Source: an uncultured Roseobacter sp. (lineage in GTDB: Bacteria > Pseudomonadota > Alphaproteobacteria > Rhodobacterales > Rhodobacteraceae). From it: a DNA stretch of 64,000 nucleotides. The translations under genes were made by a program, and so were the position numbers. How positions within the stretch are numbered: the first letter of the stretch is position 1; each line of letters opens with the position of its first letter. The DNA lies in NCBI RefSeq assembly GCF_947488185.1, contig NZ_CANKYM010000006.1:1-64000 (forward strand), read 5' to 3'. This document shows, piece after piece, positions 32,062 through 41,502 of the stretch. Under the pieces are notes generated by a model that worked only from the letters and a program-made list of their open reading frames with translations, was not told the origin of the DNA and did not search any database.

Positions 32062-32140
32062 AGGGTGCAGATCAGGAACACGCGCCGCGCGCCCCTGCCG
32101 ATGTCGATTTGCATATTTGACGAACGATGAAACACCCGGA

Positions 32141-32491
32141 TCAGATGCGGGGTTTCGAGGTTGCTGTGGCCGGGTCGCCGGTGTTAGGCACGCCCTTGGG
32201 CTCGATCAGCAGCACCTTGCATTCTTCCGCCGCGCGGGGCCGGTGGGTCACGCCTTTGGGCACGATGAAGAGCTCGCCTGCTTTCACGGGGTGCGCTGCA
32301 TCTTCGAGGTCCATGACCATCTCGCCTTCCAGCACCAGAAAGAAATCATCGGTGTCTTCATGCAGGTGAAACGGGAATTCGCCCTGAAACCGGACCACCA
32401 TGACCTCGTTGTCATTGTAGTCGGCCACCACATGCGGGTCCCAGTGGCTGGTGAATTGCGCGAGTTTCTCGGCCAGGTTCACCGTCTTCAT
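32141..32491 (-). CDS. Cupin-domain protein
   Basis: A 116-residue single-cupin protein. The metal-binding pattern is visible as FPFHLHEDTDDFFLVLEGEM (H-x-H-x5-E type) and the second motif around GELFIVPKGVTHRPRA. The ATG overlaps the SDR stop (ATGA) and has GGAGGG upstream; a TTG two codons earlier is less likely. Function unknown; it may be a small isomerase or binding protein acting with the SDR enzyme. Confidence 0.8.
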   Translation of the reverse strand: MKTVNLAEKLAQFTSHWDPHVVADYNDNEVMVVRFQGEFPFHLHEDTDDFFLVLEGEMVMDLEDAAHPVKAGELFIVPKGVTHRPRAAEECKVLLIEPKGVPNTGDPATATSKPRI

Positions 32492-33234
32492 ATGCAACGC
32501 CCTCCGTCGACCTCCATGGCCACACCGGTGATCATAGAGGCCTCATCCGAGCACAGAAAGCAAGCCGCATTTCCCATGTCCTGTGGTGTTGAAAACCGGC
32601 CCAGCGGGATGGTGGCAAGGAACTTGGCGCGCATTTCCGGCGTGTCCTCTCCCATAAAGGATTTGAGCAGCGGTGTTTCCCCTGCCACGGGGTTCAGGGC
32701 GTTCACGCGGATGCCCTCGGGGGCCAGTTCCACGGCCATGGCCTTGGTGGCCGTGATCATCCAGCCCTTGGAGGCGTTGTACCAGTTCAGCCGCGGGCGC
32801 GGCGACACCCCGGCGGTGGAGGCGATGTTGAGGATCGCCCCGGCCTTGCGGGTTTTCATATGCGGGACGAAGGCGCGGGCGGTCAGATAGACGGATTTGG
32901 CGTTCACCGCCAGCACCCGGTCGAAATCCTCCTCCGCCACCTCTTCCAGCGCGGTGGGCAGGTGGGTCACACCGGCGTTGTTGACCAGGATGTCGACATG
33001 TCCCCAGGCATCGAGTGCCGTTTGCGCCATGGCATTGACCGAGGCGCCCTCGGAGACGTCAACCGCACAGGCCAGCGCATGGTCCCCCATCTGGTCACAT
33101 AAGTCCTGCGCGCCTTGTTGGTTGAGGTCTGCGATCATCACCCGCGCGCCTTCGGATGTGAACTTGCGCACGATACCCGCGCCAAAGCCCGAGGCGCCGC
33201 CTGTGACAACGGCCGTCTTTCCTGTCAGTCGCAT
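32488..33234 (-). CDS. Short-chain dehydrogenase/reductase
   Basis: A 248-residue classical SDR oxidoreductase. The cofactor motif is TGGASGFGAGIVRKF near residue 12, NNAGVT near 86, catalytic serine in NIASTAGVS and the YNASK motif near 152. D at the end of strand 2 (MIADLNQQG) suggests NAD preference. Substrate unknown; the cupin gene is coupled to it. Confidence 0.88.
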   Translation of the reverse strand: MRLTGKTAVVTGGASGFGAGIVRKFTSEGARVMIADLNQQGAQDLCDQMGDHALACAVDVSEGASVNAMAQTALDAWGHVDILVNNAGVTHLPTALEEVAEEDFDRVLAVNAKSVYLTARAFVPHMKTRKAGAILNIASTAGVSPRPRLNWYNASKGWMITATKAMAVELAPEGIRVNALNPVAGETPLLKSFMGEDTPEMRAKFLATIPLGRFSTPQDMGNAACFLCSDEASMITGVAMEVDGGRCI

Positions 33235-33244
33235 CTTGTCCTCC

Positions 33245-33742
33245 CTAAAGATGGTACTTCAAAACCCACCGGTCATGCCCGTCGCTCTCTGGCGTTGCCG
33301 GGGCATGACGATGCGGGACAAACCCCTCGCGCATCCAGAAATGCACCGCACGCGGGTTCGCCTCGAGAACCGAGAGCTTCAGCATTGTCATCTTGGCCCG
33401 GCGTGCTTTTCGCTTGACCAATCTTAGCACAGCTCGGCCGATCCCGCGCCTGCGAAAGGCCGGGTCTAGCAGCATCAGGCCAATCCACCAATCCGTGGGA
33501 AACTCGTAGCCTTCGGCGATGCAGATCATGCCGGCCATGGCCTGTTCTTCCATCACCGCAAAGGTCATGAGCGCGTCTTGGCTGAGGCCCGGCGGCACGG
33601 CTGTGAAAAACCCGTCGATGAAATCCATGTTCGGGGCGTGGCCGACCTCCAAGGTTACGTAGTCCGCAGCGCGCTGCGCCAGATCAAGCGCGTCTTCGGC
33701 ATCTTGGGATCTGGTGATCGGGCGCAGGACAATATCAGACAT
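33245..33742 (-). CDS. GNAT-family N-acetyltransferase
   Basis: A 165-residue GNAT acyltransferase. The acetyl-CoA-binding motif A is LLDPAFRRRGIGRAVLRLVKRKA near residue 95 (R-R-G-I-G), followed by LKLSVLEANPRAVHFWMREGF. Substrate unknown. It sits ten bases upstream of the SDR start, between the transporter ATPase and the SDR gene. Confidence 0.85.
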   Translation of the reverse strand: MSDIVLRPITRSQDAEDALDLAQRAADYVTLEVGHAPNMDFIDGFFTAVPPGLSQDALMTFAVMEEQAMAGMICIAEGYEFPTDWWIGLMLLDPAFRRRGIGRAVLRLVKRKARRAKMTMLKLSVLEANPRAVHFWMREGFVPHRHAPATPESDGHDRWVLKYHL

Positions 33743-33789
33743 GCACAGGGGCCGCCTGTTGCGCTCTTTCGCAGGCAGAGCGTCTTGGA

Positions 33790-35403
33790 TCAGCCATGCG
33801 TGGCATCTTCATGCGCAGTCCTCAGGTCCGGCAGCCGGGGCGCTGCCGCAATGAGCTTTTTGGTGTAAGGATGTTGAGGCTTGGTAAAGACGGCCTCTGT
33901 CGGGCCCTCTTCGACGATCTCTCCGGCCTGCATCACCATGACGCGATCCGTGACGGACCGGACCACGCTGAGGTCATGGGAGATGAAAAGATAGGTCAGC
34001 CCATGAGTGCGGCAAAGGTCGGCCAGCAGATCGAGGATCTGCGCCCGGACAGAGACGTCGAGGGCCGACACCGCCTCGTCAAACAGGATGAGATCAGGCT
34101 TGATGATCAGCGCGCGGGCGATGGCGATGCGTTGACGCTGGCCGCCCGAAAATTCGTGAATGTAGCGTGTGGCGTCGTCGGGATGCAGGCCGACGGCGGT
34201 CAAGGCTTCGGCGATGGCATCCTGCCGTGCGGCACCCTTGGACGGGTCCGGCAGCAAATGGAAGGGTTCGGTGATCAGCCGGGCGACGCGGTGACGTGGG
34301 TTGAAACTGCCAAACGGGTCCTGAAAGACCACCTGCATGCGCCGCCGCACGTCAAGATTGGGCTTTCCTTGCGTGGTGACCGGGGCACCGCCCAGCGTGA
34401 TCTGTCCCCGCTGTGGCTCTTCAAGACCGAGGAGGGCGCGGGTCAGGGTGGACTTGCCGCAGCCGCTTTCGCCCACCAGCCCCAGCCGTTCGCCGCGCAT
34501 CAGCGTAAAACTGACGCCTTTCACCGCATCGAATTGGCCGGGTGCGGCAAAAAGCTGGCGACGGGGCAGGCGGTAGCTGCGGTGCACGTCCTGCACCTCC
34601 AGCAGCGGGGCGGGGTCCGGCGGGTCCGGCAGATCGACCTGGTGGCCGGAGGCTTCGAACAGCATGCGCGTGTAGGGATGCCGCATGTTGTGCAGCAAGT
34701 CCTGCGTCGGGCCGGTTTCCACCACCTGGCCGTGGCGCATGACGGCGATGCGGTCGGCCATACCCGCCACGACGGCCAGATCATGGGTGATCATGATCAA
34801 CCCCATGCCAAAATCCTGCACCAGCCCTTTCAGCAAATCGAGGATTTGCGCCTGGGTGGTGACATCAAGCGCGGTGGTCGGCTCATCCGCGATCAGCAGT
34901 TTGGGCCGCAGCGCAATCGCCATGGCAATCACGACCCGCTGGCGCTGTCCACCCGACAGCTCATGCGGATACCGGCTGAGCGGGAAGCGGTCCGATGGCA
35001 GGCCGACGCGGGTAAGAACATCGCGTGCCAGCGTCTCCGCTTTCGCCGCTGTTGCGTCCGTATGCAGGCGGATGGTCTCCGCCACCTGCCGCCCGATGGT
35101 ATGCACCGGGTTCAGCGCGGTCATCGGCTCCTGAAAGATCATGCCGATCTCATTGCCGCGCAGAGCGCACATCTGCGCCTCGGGCAGGGCGGTGAGGGTG
35201 GTCTGCTCCAACGTGATGGTGCCCGTTGCCTGCGTCCCGCGGGGCAGCAGTTGCATCATGGCGAGCGCGGTCATCGATTTGCCGGAACCGCTCTCGCCCG
35301 TTATGGCGAGGATTTCGCCGGGGGCGACGGACAGGCTCACATCTTTCAGGATGGGAATACCCGCGATGCTCAAAGACAGCTGGTCGATCCGCAGAAGGCT
35401 CAT
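33790..35403 (-). CDS. Dipeptide/oligopeptide ABC transporter, fused double ATPase
   Basis: A 537-residue protein with two complete ABC ATPase domains in tandem, as in fused DppD-DppF or GsiA proteins. Walker A motifs are GESGSGKSMTALAMM (about residue 36) and GESGCGKSTLTRALLG (about 320). Signatures are LSGGQRQRV and FSGGQRQRI. It powers import by the two permeases upstream, with which it is coupled (overlap of 4 nt). Confidence 0.93.
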   Translation of the reverse strand: MSLLRIDQLSLSIAGIPILKDVSLSVAPGEILAITGESGSGKSMTALAMMQLLPRGTQATGTITLEQTTLTALPEAQMCALRGNEIGMIFQEPMTALNPVHTIGRQVAETIRLHTDATAAKAETLARDVLTRVGLPSDRFPLSRYPHELSGGQRQRVVIAMAIALRPKLLIADEPTTALDVTTQAQILDLLKGLVQDFGMGLIMITHDLAVVAGMADRIAVMRHGQVVETGPTQDLLHNMRHPYTRMLFEASGHQVDLPDPPDPAPLLEVQDVHRSYRLPRRQLFAAPGQFDAVKGVSFTLMRGERLGLVGESGCGKSTLTRALLGLEEPQRGQITLGGAPVTTQGKPNLDVRRRMQVVFQDPFGSFNPRHRVARLITEPFHLLPDPSKGAARQDAIAEALTAVGLHPDDATRYIHEFSGGQRQRIAIARALIIKPDLILFDEAVSALDVSVRAQILDLLADLCRTHGLTYLFISHDLSVVRSVTDRVMVMQAGEIVEEGPTEAVFTKPQHPYTKKLIAAAPRLPDLRTAHEDATHG

Positions 35404-36215
35404 GTGCGCAGCCTCTGCAACCGGGGGTCCAGGGCGTCGCGCAAGCCGTCGCCCAGCAGGTTCAGCCCCATGACAATGCCGATGATGACCACGCCGGGCA
35501 CAATCGCGATATGCGGCGCGAGGGTGACCAGCGTCTGGGCATCGGCCAGCATCCGGCCCAGCGAGGGGGTGGGGGGCTGCACGCCAAGGCCCACGAAGCT
35601 CAGCGCGGCCTCGACCTGAATGCCTAGGGCGAACTGGATGGTGCCCTGCACGATCAGCAGGTTCAGCACATTGGGCAGGATGTGCTCGACCGAGATATGC
35701 GCGCGGGTCTTGCCCGCGACACGGGCGGCGAGGATGAATTCACGCTCCCACAGTGGCAGCGCGCCGCCGCGGGTGACGCGGGCGAAGACGGGGATATTGA
35801 AGATGCCGAAGGCGACGATCGCGTTGGTGGCCGAGGGGCCAAAGACGGCGGTGATCAGGATCGCCATGACCAGCAGCGGGAAGGCAAAGACGATGTCATT
35901 GCCGCGCATGATCGTCTCATCCAGCCAGCTGCCCTTGTGCATGGCGGCGGCCAGCCCCAGCGGGATACCGAAGGTGAGGCCGATGGCGAGCGCCAGCAGC
36001 GCCACGCCAAGGGAAGTGCGCGCGCCGACCATGATCATGCTGAGGATATCGCGACCCAGATGATCCGTGCCCAACAGATGCGGGCCTCCGGGGGCTTGCA
36101 ACTTGCCGGGGATGTTGAGCGTTGTGTGGTCGTGCGGTGTCCAGAGAAACGAAAGCAGCGCCAACCCGATGAAAAGGGCAGAGAGGGCCGCGCCGATGAT
36201 CAGCGTGCGGCTCAT
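35400..36215 (-). CDS. Dipeptide ABC transporter permease (DppC-type)
   Basis: A 271-residue inner-membrane permease of the DppC family. It has an N-terminal helix (SRTLIIGAALSALFIGLALL), the HLLGTDHLGRDILSMIMVGA segment typical of DppC and the EAA loop region (REFILAARVAGKTRAHISVE). The ATG at MSRTLIIG overlaps the stop of the DppB gene; the much longer upstream frame is a shadow of that gene. Confidence 0.93.
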   Translation of the reverse strand: MSRTLIIGAALSALFIGLALLSFLWTPHDHTTLNIPGKLQAPGGPHLLGTDHLGRDILSMIMVGARTSLGVALLALAIGLTFGIPLGLAAAMHKGSWLDETIMRGNDIVFAFPLLVMAILITAVFGPSATNAIVAFGIFNIPVFARVTRGGALPLWEREFILAARVAGKTRAHISVEHILPNVLNLLIVQGTIQFALGIQVEAALSFVGLGVQPPTPSLGRMLADAQTLVTLAPHIAIVPGVVIIGIVMGLNLLGDGLRDALDPRLQRLRT

Positions 36216-37159
36216 GTGCGCGACCGCAGGCGCGGGTCGACGGCGGCATAGGCCAGATCGACGAGAAAATTGATCAGGATCACGCCGAAGACAACGAGCA
36301 TCACCACGCTTTCCACGACGATCAGATCGCGCGCCGAGATTGATTGAAAGATCAGGCGGCCAAGGCCGGGCAGGTAAAAGACCTGTTCGATGATGATGGT
36401 GCCCGCAAAGAGGAAAGAGAACTGCAAGCCGATGATGGTGAGCACGGGGATCATGGCGTTTCTGAGCCCGTGACGCCAGAGGGTCTGGCGCGCGGTGAGG
36501 CCCTTGGCGCGGGCGGTCCGCATATAGTCCTCGCCCAGCACGTCGAGCAGGGCAGAGCGCATGACGCGCGTCAGGATCGCAGCTTGTGGCAGGGCGAGGG
36601 CGATGGCGGGCAGGGTGAGAGAAGTGAGGCCGGTGAAGAGTCCCTTTTCCCAGCCCGCAAAACCGCCGGCGGGAAACCACCGCAGCTTGATGGCAAAGAC
36701 CAGCACCAGCATCATCGCAAACCAGAAGTTCGGCAGGGCAACGCCCAGTTGCGTCGCCCCCATGACGCCCAGATCGCCCGCGTGTCCCCGGCGCGAGGCG
36801 GCGAAGATGCCCGCCGGAAAGGCGATGAGGATCGAGAGGATCAGTGCGTAGAGCGCCAGAGGGATCGAGACGGCAATGCGGTCTGCCACCATGTCCGTTA
36901 CCGGGGTGCGGTAGGTGTAGGAGGTGCCGAAATCGCCGGTGAGCATGCCCAGAACCCAGTTGAAGTATCGCTGTACCTTGGGCACGTCTAGGCCGAGCTC
37001 CGCGCGCAGGGCGGCCAGCGTTTCTGGCTGTGCATTGATGCCCAGCATGAAGGAGGCCGGATCGCCCGGCGCCACTTCGATCACGGTGAAAATGATCAGC
37101 GACGCCACCGCGAGGCTGATGCAGAGAGAGAGCAGGCGTTTGAGCACATAGCGCAGCAT
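36212..37159 (-). CDS. Dipeptide ABC transporter permease (DppB-type)
   Basis: A 315-residue DppB-family permease with about six helices. The N-terminus MLRYVLKRLLSLCISLAVAS, then FTVIEVAPGDPASFMLG, and the EAA loop EDYMRTARAKGLTARQTLWR are family-typical. The ATG is preferred over an adjacent upstream GTG. It is the first gene of the minus-strand permease-ATPase operon. The likely binding protein gene lies 1.9 kb further upstream, beyond the deacetylase gene. Confidence 0.92.
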   Translation of the reverse strand: MLRYVLKRLLSLCISLAVASLIIFTVIEVAPGDPASFMLGINAQPETLAALRAELGLDVPKVQRYFNWVLGMLTGDFGTSYTYRTPVTDMVADRIAVSIPLALYALILSILIAFPAGIFAASRRGHAGDLGVMGATQLGVALPNFWFAMMLVLVFAIKLRWFPAGGFAGWEKGLFTGLTSLTLPAIALALPQAAILTRVMRSALLDVLGEDYMRTARAKGLTARQTLWRHGLRNAMIPVLTIIGLQFSFLFAGTIIIEQVFYLPGLGRLIFQSISARDLIVVESVVMLVVFGVILINFLVDLAYAAVDPRLRSRT

Positions 37160-37237
37160 CACGGTGACGTTAGGCGGTGCCTCGCATGGGGTCCAGAGGG
37201 GTTGTTGAGCGCGCGCAATGCGTTAGGTCTTGAGGTC

Positions 37238-38383
37238 ATGGACAGTCCCCGTTTCATCGGCGCCGAGATTTTCCGCCATTCCAGCTATGGGCGCTGGCAT
37301 CCGCTGCGCGTGCCGCGGGTCAGCACGGTGATGGATCTCTCCCGCGCGTTGGGGTGGCTGTCGAAGGCGCAGTTCATCACCGCGCCCCGTGCCAAGCCAA
37401 AGGCGCTGATGGCCTGGCATACGCCCGATTATGTTGCAGCGCTCCAGCGGGTCGAGGCCAGCCAGGTGGCCACGGCGGAGGATCTGGCGCGGCATGATCT
37501 GGGATCGGTGACAAACCCGGTTTACCCGGAGATTTTCCGCCGTCCGGCCACGGCGGCGGGTGGCTCGCTGCTGGCCGGGGAATTGCTGCGCGAAGGTGGT
37601 GTCATCTACAACCCGCCTGGGGGCACGCACCACGGCATGCCGGACCGCGCCAACGGCTTTTGCTATTTGAACGATCCCGTGCTTGCGATGCTCTCGCTGC
37701 GCCGGAACGGGGTGCGGCGGATCGCCTATGTTGATATCGACGCGCACCATTGCGACGGCGTGGCGGAAGGGTTCCACGGCGATCCCGACTGCCTGATGAT
37801 CTCCGTGCATGAAGAACGGCTTTGGCCGCGCACAGGGCCGCTGGAGGATGATGCAGGCGGCGCGGCGCTGAACCTGCCGGTTCCTCGGAGGCTCAATGAC
37901 AGCGAGATGGCTTTTATCCGTGACGCGCTGATTGTTCCGCAGGTCGAGGCGTTCCGACCGGATGCGATTGTCCTGCTCTGCGGTGCGGACGGTGTGGAGG
38001 AAGATCCGCTGGCGCATCTGTCGCTGTCCAACAACGCGCATTGGGCTGTGGTTTCCGCCCTGATGGGCATGGCGCCGCGCCTGCTTGTATTGGGTGGGGG
38101 TGGCTATAACCCGTGGTCGGTCGGGCGGCTCTGGACCGGGGTCTGGGCGACGCTCAACGGTCATGCCATTCCGGAGCGTTTGCCAGCGGATGCAGAAGCC
38201 GTGCTGCGCGCGCTGACGTTCGAGGGCAACAAGCGCGGGAAGAACCCGCCGGAGCATTGGTTCACGACCTTGCGCGACGCGCCCCGCGACGGGCCGGTCA
38301 GAGATGCAATCAAGGACCGGGTGGGTATTCTGTCACGACGGACAGAGGCGCGGCCAAGACATAGGGCGTACCTCATCCCCTGA
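37238..38383 (+). CDS. Histone deacetylase-family (AcuC-type) amidohydrolase
   Basis: A 381-residue zinc amidohydrolase of the arginase/deacetylase fold. Active-site elements are all present: the histidine pair in PPGGTHHGMPDRANGFCYLND, zinc ligands in YVDIDAHHCDGVAEGF and CGADGVEEDPLAHL, and the catalytic tyrosine in GGGGYNPWSVGRLW. Substrates in bacteria include acetylated acetyl-CoA synthetase (AcuC) and acetylpolyamines. The ATG at MDSPRFIG has GAGG upstream; an in-frame TTG 36 bases earlier is less likely. It lies on the opposite strand inside the peptide transporter locus. Confidence 0.88.
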   Translation: MDSPRFIGAEIFRHSSYGRWHPLRVPRVSTVMDLSRALGWLSKAQFITAPRAKPKALMAWHTPDYVAALQRVEASQVATAEDLARHDLGSVTNPVYPEIFRRPATAAGGSLLAGELLREGGVIYNPPGGTHHGMPDRANGFCYLNDPVLAMLSLRRNGVRRIAYVDIDAHHCDGVAEGFHGDPDCLMISVHEERLWPRTGPLEDDAGGAALNLPVPRRLNDSEMAFIRDALIVPQVEAFRPDAIVLLCGADGVEEDPLAHLSLSNNAHWAVVSALMGMAPRLLVLGGGGYNPWSVGRLWTGVWATLNGHAIPERLPADAEAVLRALTFEGNKRGKNPPEHWFTTLRDAPRDGPVRDAIKDRVGILSRRTEARPRHRAYLIP

Positions 38384-38504
38384 TGGGTCAGCACCAAGCG
38401 CTAGGCCGATGTTTGCAATGCATCGGGATTTTGTCAGAAAGGGGGGTTCAACAGGGCGCACAACTGGCTGTGGTGCCAAAGCATGGCGGGTGCGCCCGGC
38501 TGGG

Positions 38505-38714
38505 TCAGACGGGCATGTTGTCGAACATGTCCTCGATGGCTTCGTCGCGCAGATCGTTGTTCATCCGCTCCAGTCGGCGGGGCACGATCTGGCCTGTGGC
38601 TTTCAGCGTGGCGATCACGCGGTCGATCTGAGGTTGCAGCGCCATGCGTTCCGTGTGCGAGGCGTTTTCAACTTCATGCTCCAATTGGGTGGCGCGCTGT
38701 TGTAGGTCGGTCAA
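38505..38714 (-). CDS. Small conserved helical protein (69 residues)
   Basis: A 69-residue highly charged protein, MTDLQQRATQLEHEVENASH at the start and EAIEDMFDNMPV at the end, predicted to be almost wholly helical and possibly coiled coil. I believe close relatives occur across Rhodobacteraceae as an uncharacterised protein, but no domain is known to me. An AAGGAGA ribosome site precedes the ATG. It is convergent with the deacetylase gene and downstream of the dppA-like gene on the same strand. Confidence 0.75.
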   Translation of the reverse strand: MTDLQQRATQLEHEVENASHTERMALQPQIDRVIATLKATGQIVPRRLERMNNDLRDEAIEDMFDNMPV

Positions 38715-39028
38715 GGCAGTCTCCTTTCGTCCAAAGAGGCGTTGTCCTTAGGGATGCAGCAGCTTCGGATGTTCCCACTCCGAATGCGAACACAATACAC
38801 GCTTTAGTAGTAGATGAGCAAGCAACTGCACAATAAATAGGCGCAACTTTTCGTCCTGATTGAAGGATAAGCAGGCCGTTTTTTCACCGTTGGAGGATTG
38901 CTGCAAATCGCATACGGCTACGTATGTAAAATGCTGTTTTGCAGCGTGTGTAAACTGAGCCGGACAGTCTCGTTTCCGGCGGGGAGGTGGTTTCCAGGGG
39001 CCACTGATTCGTGGCCCCGGGCCTAGAG
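38715..39028. other. Intergenic region with a hairpin below dppA
   Basis: A 314-base gap without a credible gene. It must hold the promoter of the 69-residue protein gene on the minus strand. A hairpin GGGGCCAC-TGATTC-GTGGCCCC at 38997-39018 lies 11 bases beyond the stop of the dppA-like gene, where it could end or stabilise that transcript, although no T-run follows on that strand. Nothing else was seen. Confidence 0.5.
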
Positions 39029-40504
39029 CTATTGCGCCCAGCTTACGCCCGTCAGGTCCGTGGCCTGTGTCGGGGCATTGGCCCAGAGGCCCTGCAACTC
39101 CGCCTTGGCGACCGACAGCTGCGCGAGTTGAAAGAGGTAGCCGTTCACATAGTCATCGGCGATCATCTGCTGTGCGTCGCCCATCATGGTGGCGCGCATC
39201 TCGGGATCGGTCGTGCTGTTGAGCTTCGTGATCAGCGCCTGGAAGTCCGGGTTGTCGTATTGGAAGTAGTAGTCCGGGTTGGCGTAGATGCCGATGTCCA
39301 TCGGTTCGGTATGGCTGACGATGGTCAGGCCGAAATCCTTGCCGCGAAAGACGCTCTCCAACCACTGCGCCCATTCGACATTGGTAATCTTGGCAGTGAT
39401 GCCCACCTCGGCCAGTTGCGCCGCAATGATCTCGCCGCCGCGCCGGGCGTAGGAGGGGGGCGGCAGGTGCAGCGTGGTCTCGAACCCGTCCGGCAGCCCG
39501 GCCTCGGCCAGCAGCGCGCGGGCCTTGTCGGGGTCGTGCGCGGACTGGCCTGTCAGATCCTTGTAAGCCGGGTTGTGCGGCGCAAAGTGGGTGCCGATGG
39601 GGGTGCCATAGCCGAACATCGCCCCGTCGATGATCGCCTGCCGGTCGATGGCGTGGGCGACAGCCTGACGCACCAGTGGGTTATCGAAGGGCGGCATCTT
39701 GTTGTTGGTGCTGAGGATCGTCTCACCCTCGGTAGAACCCACGAGCACCTGGAAGCGCGGGTCGGCCTCGAACTGTGGCAGGTTCTCGGGCGCGGGGAAG
39801 GCGTAGAAGTAATCCACATCCTCGGCCATCACTGCGGCGAAGGCGGCGGTGGGGTCGGAGATGAACTTGAAGGTCGCGGCCTCAAGGGCGGCGGGCGTGC
39901 CCCAGTAGGCGTCGTTGCGCGCGAGCTCGATGCGGTCGGATTGCACCCACTCGACGAATTTGAAGGCGCCAGTGCCGATGGGCATTTGCTTGATGCCGTC
40001 GATGCTCTCAGGGGCCACGATCACCGCGTCCCCCCAGGCGAGGTTGAAGAGCATGTTGCCGTTGGGCTCCGACAGGGTCAGTTGCACGGTCAGCGGGTCG
40101 ATGACCTCGGCAGAGGAGATCGCGGTATAAAGCGCCTTTTGCGCATTTGCACTGTCCTCGGCAAGGATACGGTCGAGGGAGAATTTCACGTCCTCCGCGT
40201 CCATGGTGGTGCCATCATGGAAGGTCACGCCGTCCCGCAAGGTGAAGGTATAGGTCAGCCCGTCATCTGAAATCTCCCAGCTCGCGGCGAGACCGGGGAC
40301 AACCGCGCCGTCGGCCATGAAGCGTGTCAGCCCTTCGAAGACGTTGGAATAGAGCACCGTGTCGATGGCGCCCGCCGCAGCGGAGGTCGGGTCGAGGTGC
40401 GGTGGTTCGAGCTGCACTGCGACAGTGATATCGGTCTGCGCTTGGGCACCGATCCCGGCGGCGGCAAATGTGAAGGCGAGAAGGCTGCGTGTGAAGGTCT
40501 GCAT
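39029..40504 (-). CDS. ABC transporter substrate-binding protein (family 5)
   Basis: A 491-residue periplasmic dipeptide/oligopeptide-type binding protein. The signal peptide (MQTFTRSLLAFTFAAAGIGAQ) is followed by LEPPHLDPTSAAAGAID, FTLRDGVTFHDGTTMDAEDV and FDNPLVRQAVAHAIDRQAI, all typical of SBP_bac_5. The start at MQTFTR gives a proper signal sequence; longer frames do not. It is likely the binding protein for the DppBC-DF system encoded on the same strand at 33.8-37.2 kb. Confidence 0.92.
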   Translation of the reverse strand: MQTFTRSLLAFTFAAAGIGAQAQTDITVAVQLEPPHLDPTSAAAGAIDTVLYSNVFEGLTRFMADGAVVPGLAASWEISDDGLTYTFTLRDGVTFHDGTTMDAEDVKFSLDRILAEDSANAQKALYTAISSAEVIDPLTVQLTLSEPNGNMLFNLAWGDAVIVAPESIDGIKQMPIGTGAFKFVEWVQSDRIELARNDAYWGTPAALEAATFKFISDPTAAFAAVMAEDVDYFYAFPAPENLPQFEADPRFQVLVGSTEGETILSTNNKMPPFDNPLVRQAVAHAIDRQAIIDGAMFGYGTPIGTHFAPHNPAYKDLTGQSAHDPDKARALLAEAGLPDGFETTLHLPPPSYARRGGEIIAAQLAEVGITAKITNVEWAQWLESVFRGKDFGLTIVSHTEPMDIGIYANPDYYFQYDNPDFQALITKLNSTTDPEMRATMMGDAQQMIADDYVNGYLFQLAQLSVAKAELQGLWANAPTQATDLTGVSWAQ

Positions 40505-40662
40505 AAGGGTCCCCTGTGTCATGCTCCCCGGCGGGCGCGATCCTGCGTCGAGTGTTCCAACAATCCTCGCGTCAATCAAGGGCGGGTTTTCCGGCAAGGG
40601 CGTGGATTTCCGGCGCATCCGTGCTATCCGGCATCCGCAACGACAGCACAGGACCCGTGATC

Positions 40663-41502
40663 ATGAGCGCCACAGCCCGGAAAACAGCCCCGATGCCCGC
40701 GGATATCAAGGCGCGAAAAGGGGGTGTGCCGCTGGTCAGTCTGACGGCCTATACCACCCCCATGGCGCAGATGATGGACGCCCATTGCGACTTTGTGCTG
40801 GTGGGCGACAGCGTTGGCATGGTGCTGCATGGGCTGCCCTCGACGCTGGAGGTCACGATGGAGATGATGATCCTGCATGGTCGGGCGGTGGCGCGGGGGC
40901 TGAGCCGGTCGATGATGGTGATAGACATGCCCTTTGGCAGCTATGAGCAAGGCCCCGAGCAGGCCTTTGAGAGTGCGGCGACGCTGATGCGCGAGACGGG
41001 CGCAGGTGCGGTAAAGCTGGAGGGTGGGCAGCATATGGCGCCTACCATCGATTTTCTGGTCAAGCGGGGGATCCCGGTCATGGCGCATATCGGCCTGACG
41101 CCGCAATCCATCAACACGCTGGGGGGCTACACGGTCCAGGGGCGGGGGGCGCAGGGCGACATCATGATGGAAGACGCCTGCGCCGTCGCAGCTGCAGGAG
41201 CTTTTGCAGTGGTATTGGAGAAAGTCCCACAGGGGCTGGCGGATCGGATCACGGCGGAGGTGGAGATCCCCACCATCGGCATCGGTGCCTCTGCAGGCTG
41301 TGACGGGCAAATCCTCGTGGTGGATGACATGCTGGGGTTGTTCACGGCGTTCAAGGCGAAGTTCGTGAAGCGGTATGCAGAGCTTGGGCAGACCGGCGAG
41401 GCGGCGATTGCCACCTATGCAGAGGAGGTACGCGCCCGCCGTTTTCCGGGGCCGGAGCATGTGTTTGCAGATGCGGCACCCAAGGGAGGGACGCGCGCGT
41501 GA
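40663..41502 (+). CDS. panB: 3-methyl-2-oxobutanoate hydroxymethyltransferase
   Basis: A 279-residue PanB, the first enzyme of pantothenate synthesis (ketopantoate from alpha-ketoisovalerate and methylene-THF). Conserved segments are LTAYTTPMAQMMDAHCDFVLVGDS (first part), VKLEGGQHMAPTI, MAHIGLTPQSINTLGG and TIGIGASAGCDGQILV. The ATG at MSATARK is chosen; the frame upstream is not protein-like. The panC GTG overlaps its stop. Confidence 0.96.
   Translation: MSATARKTAPMPADIKARKGGVPLVSLTAYTTPMAQMMDAHCDFVLVGDSVGMVLHGLPSTLEVTMEMMILHGRAVARGLSRSMMVIDMPFGSYEQGPEQAFESAATLMRETGAGAVKLEGGQHMAPTIDFLVKRGIPVMAHIGLTPQSINTLGGYTVQGRGAQGDIMMEDACAVAAAGAFAVVLEKVPQGLADRITAEVEIPTIGIGASAGCDGQILVVDDMLGLFTAFKAKFVKRYAELGQTGEAAIATYAEEVRARRFPGPEHVFADAAPKGGTRA

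Noticed and set aside
35682..36251. 189-codon plus-strand frame opposite the DppC permease gene
   Set aside because: Antisense shadow with His/Arg/Asp-rich composition typical of reverse-read GC-rich genes.
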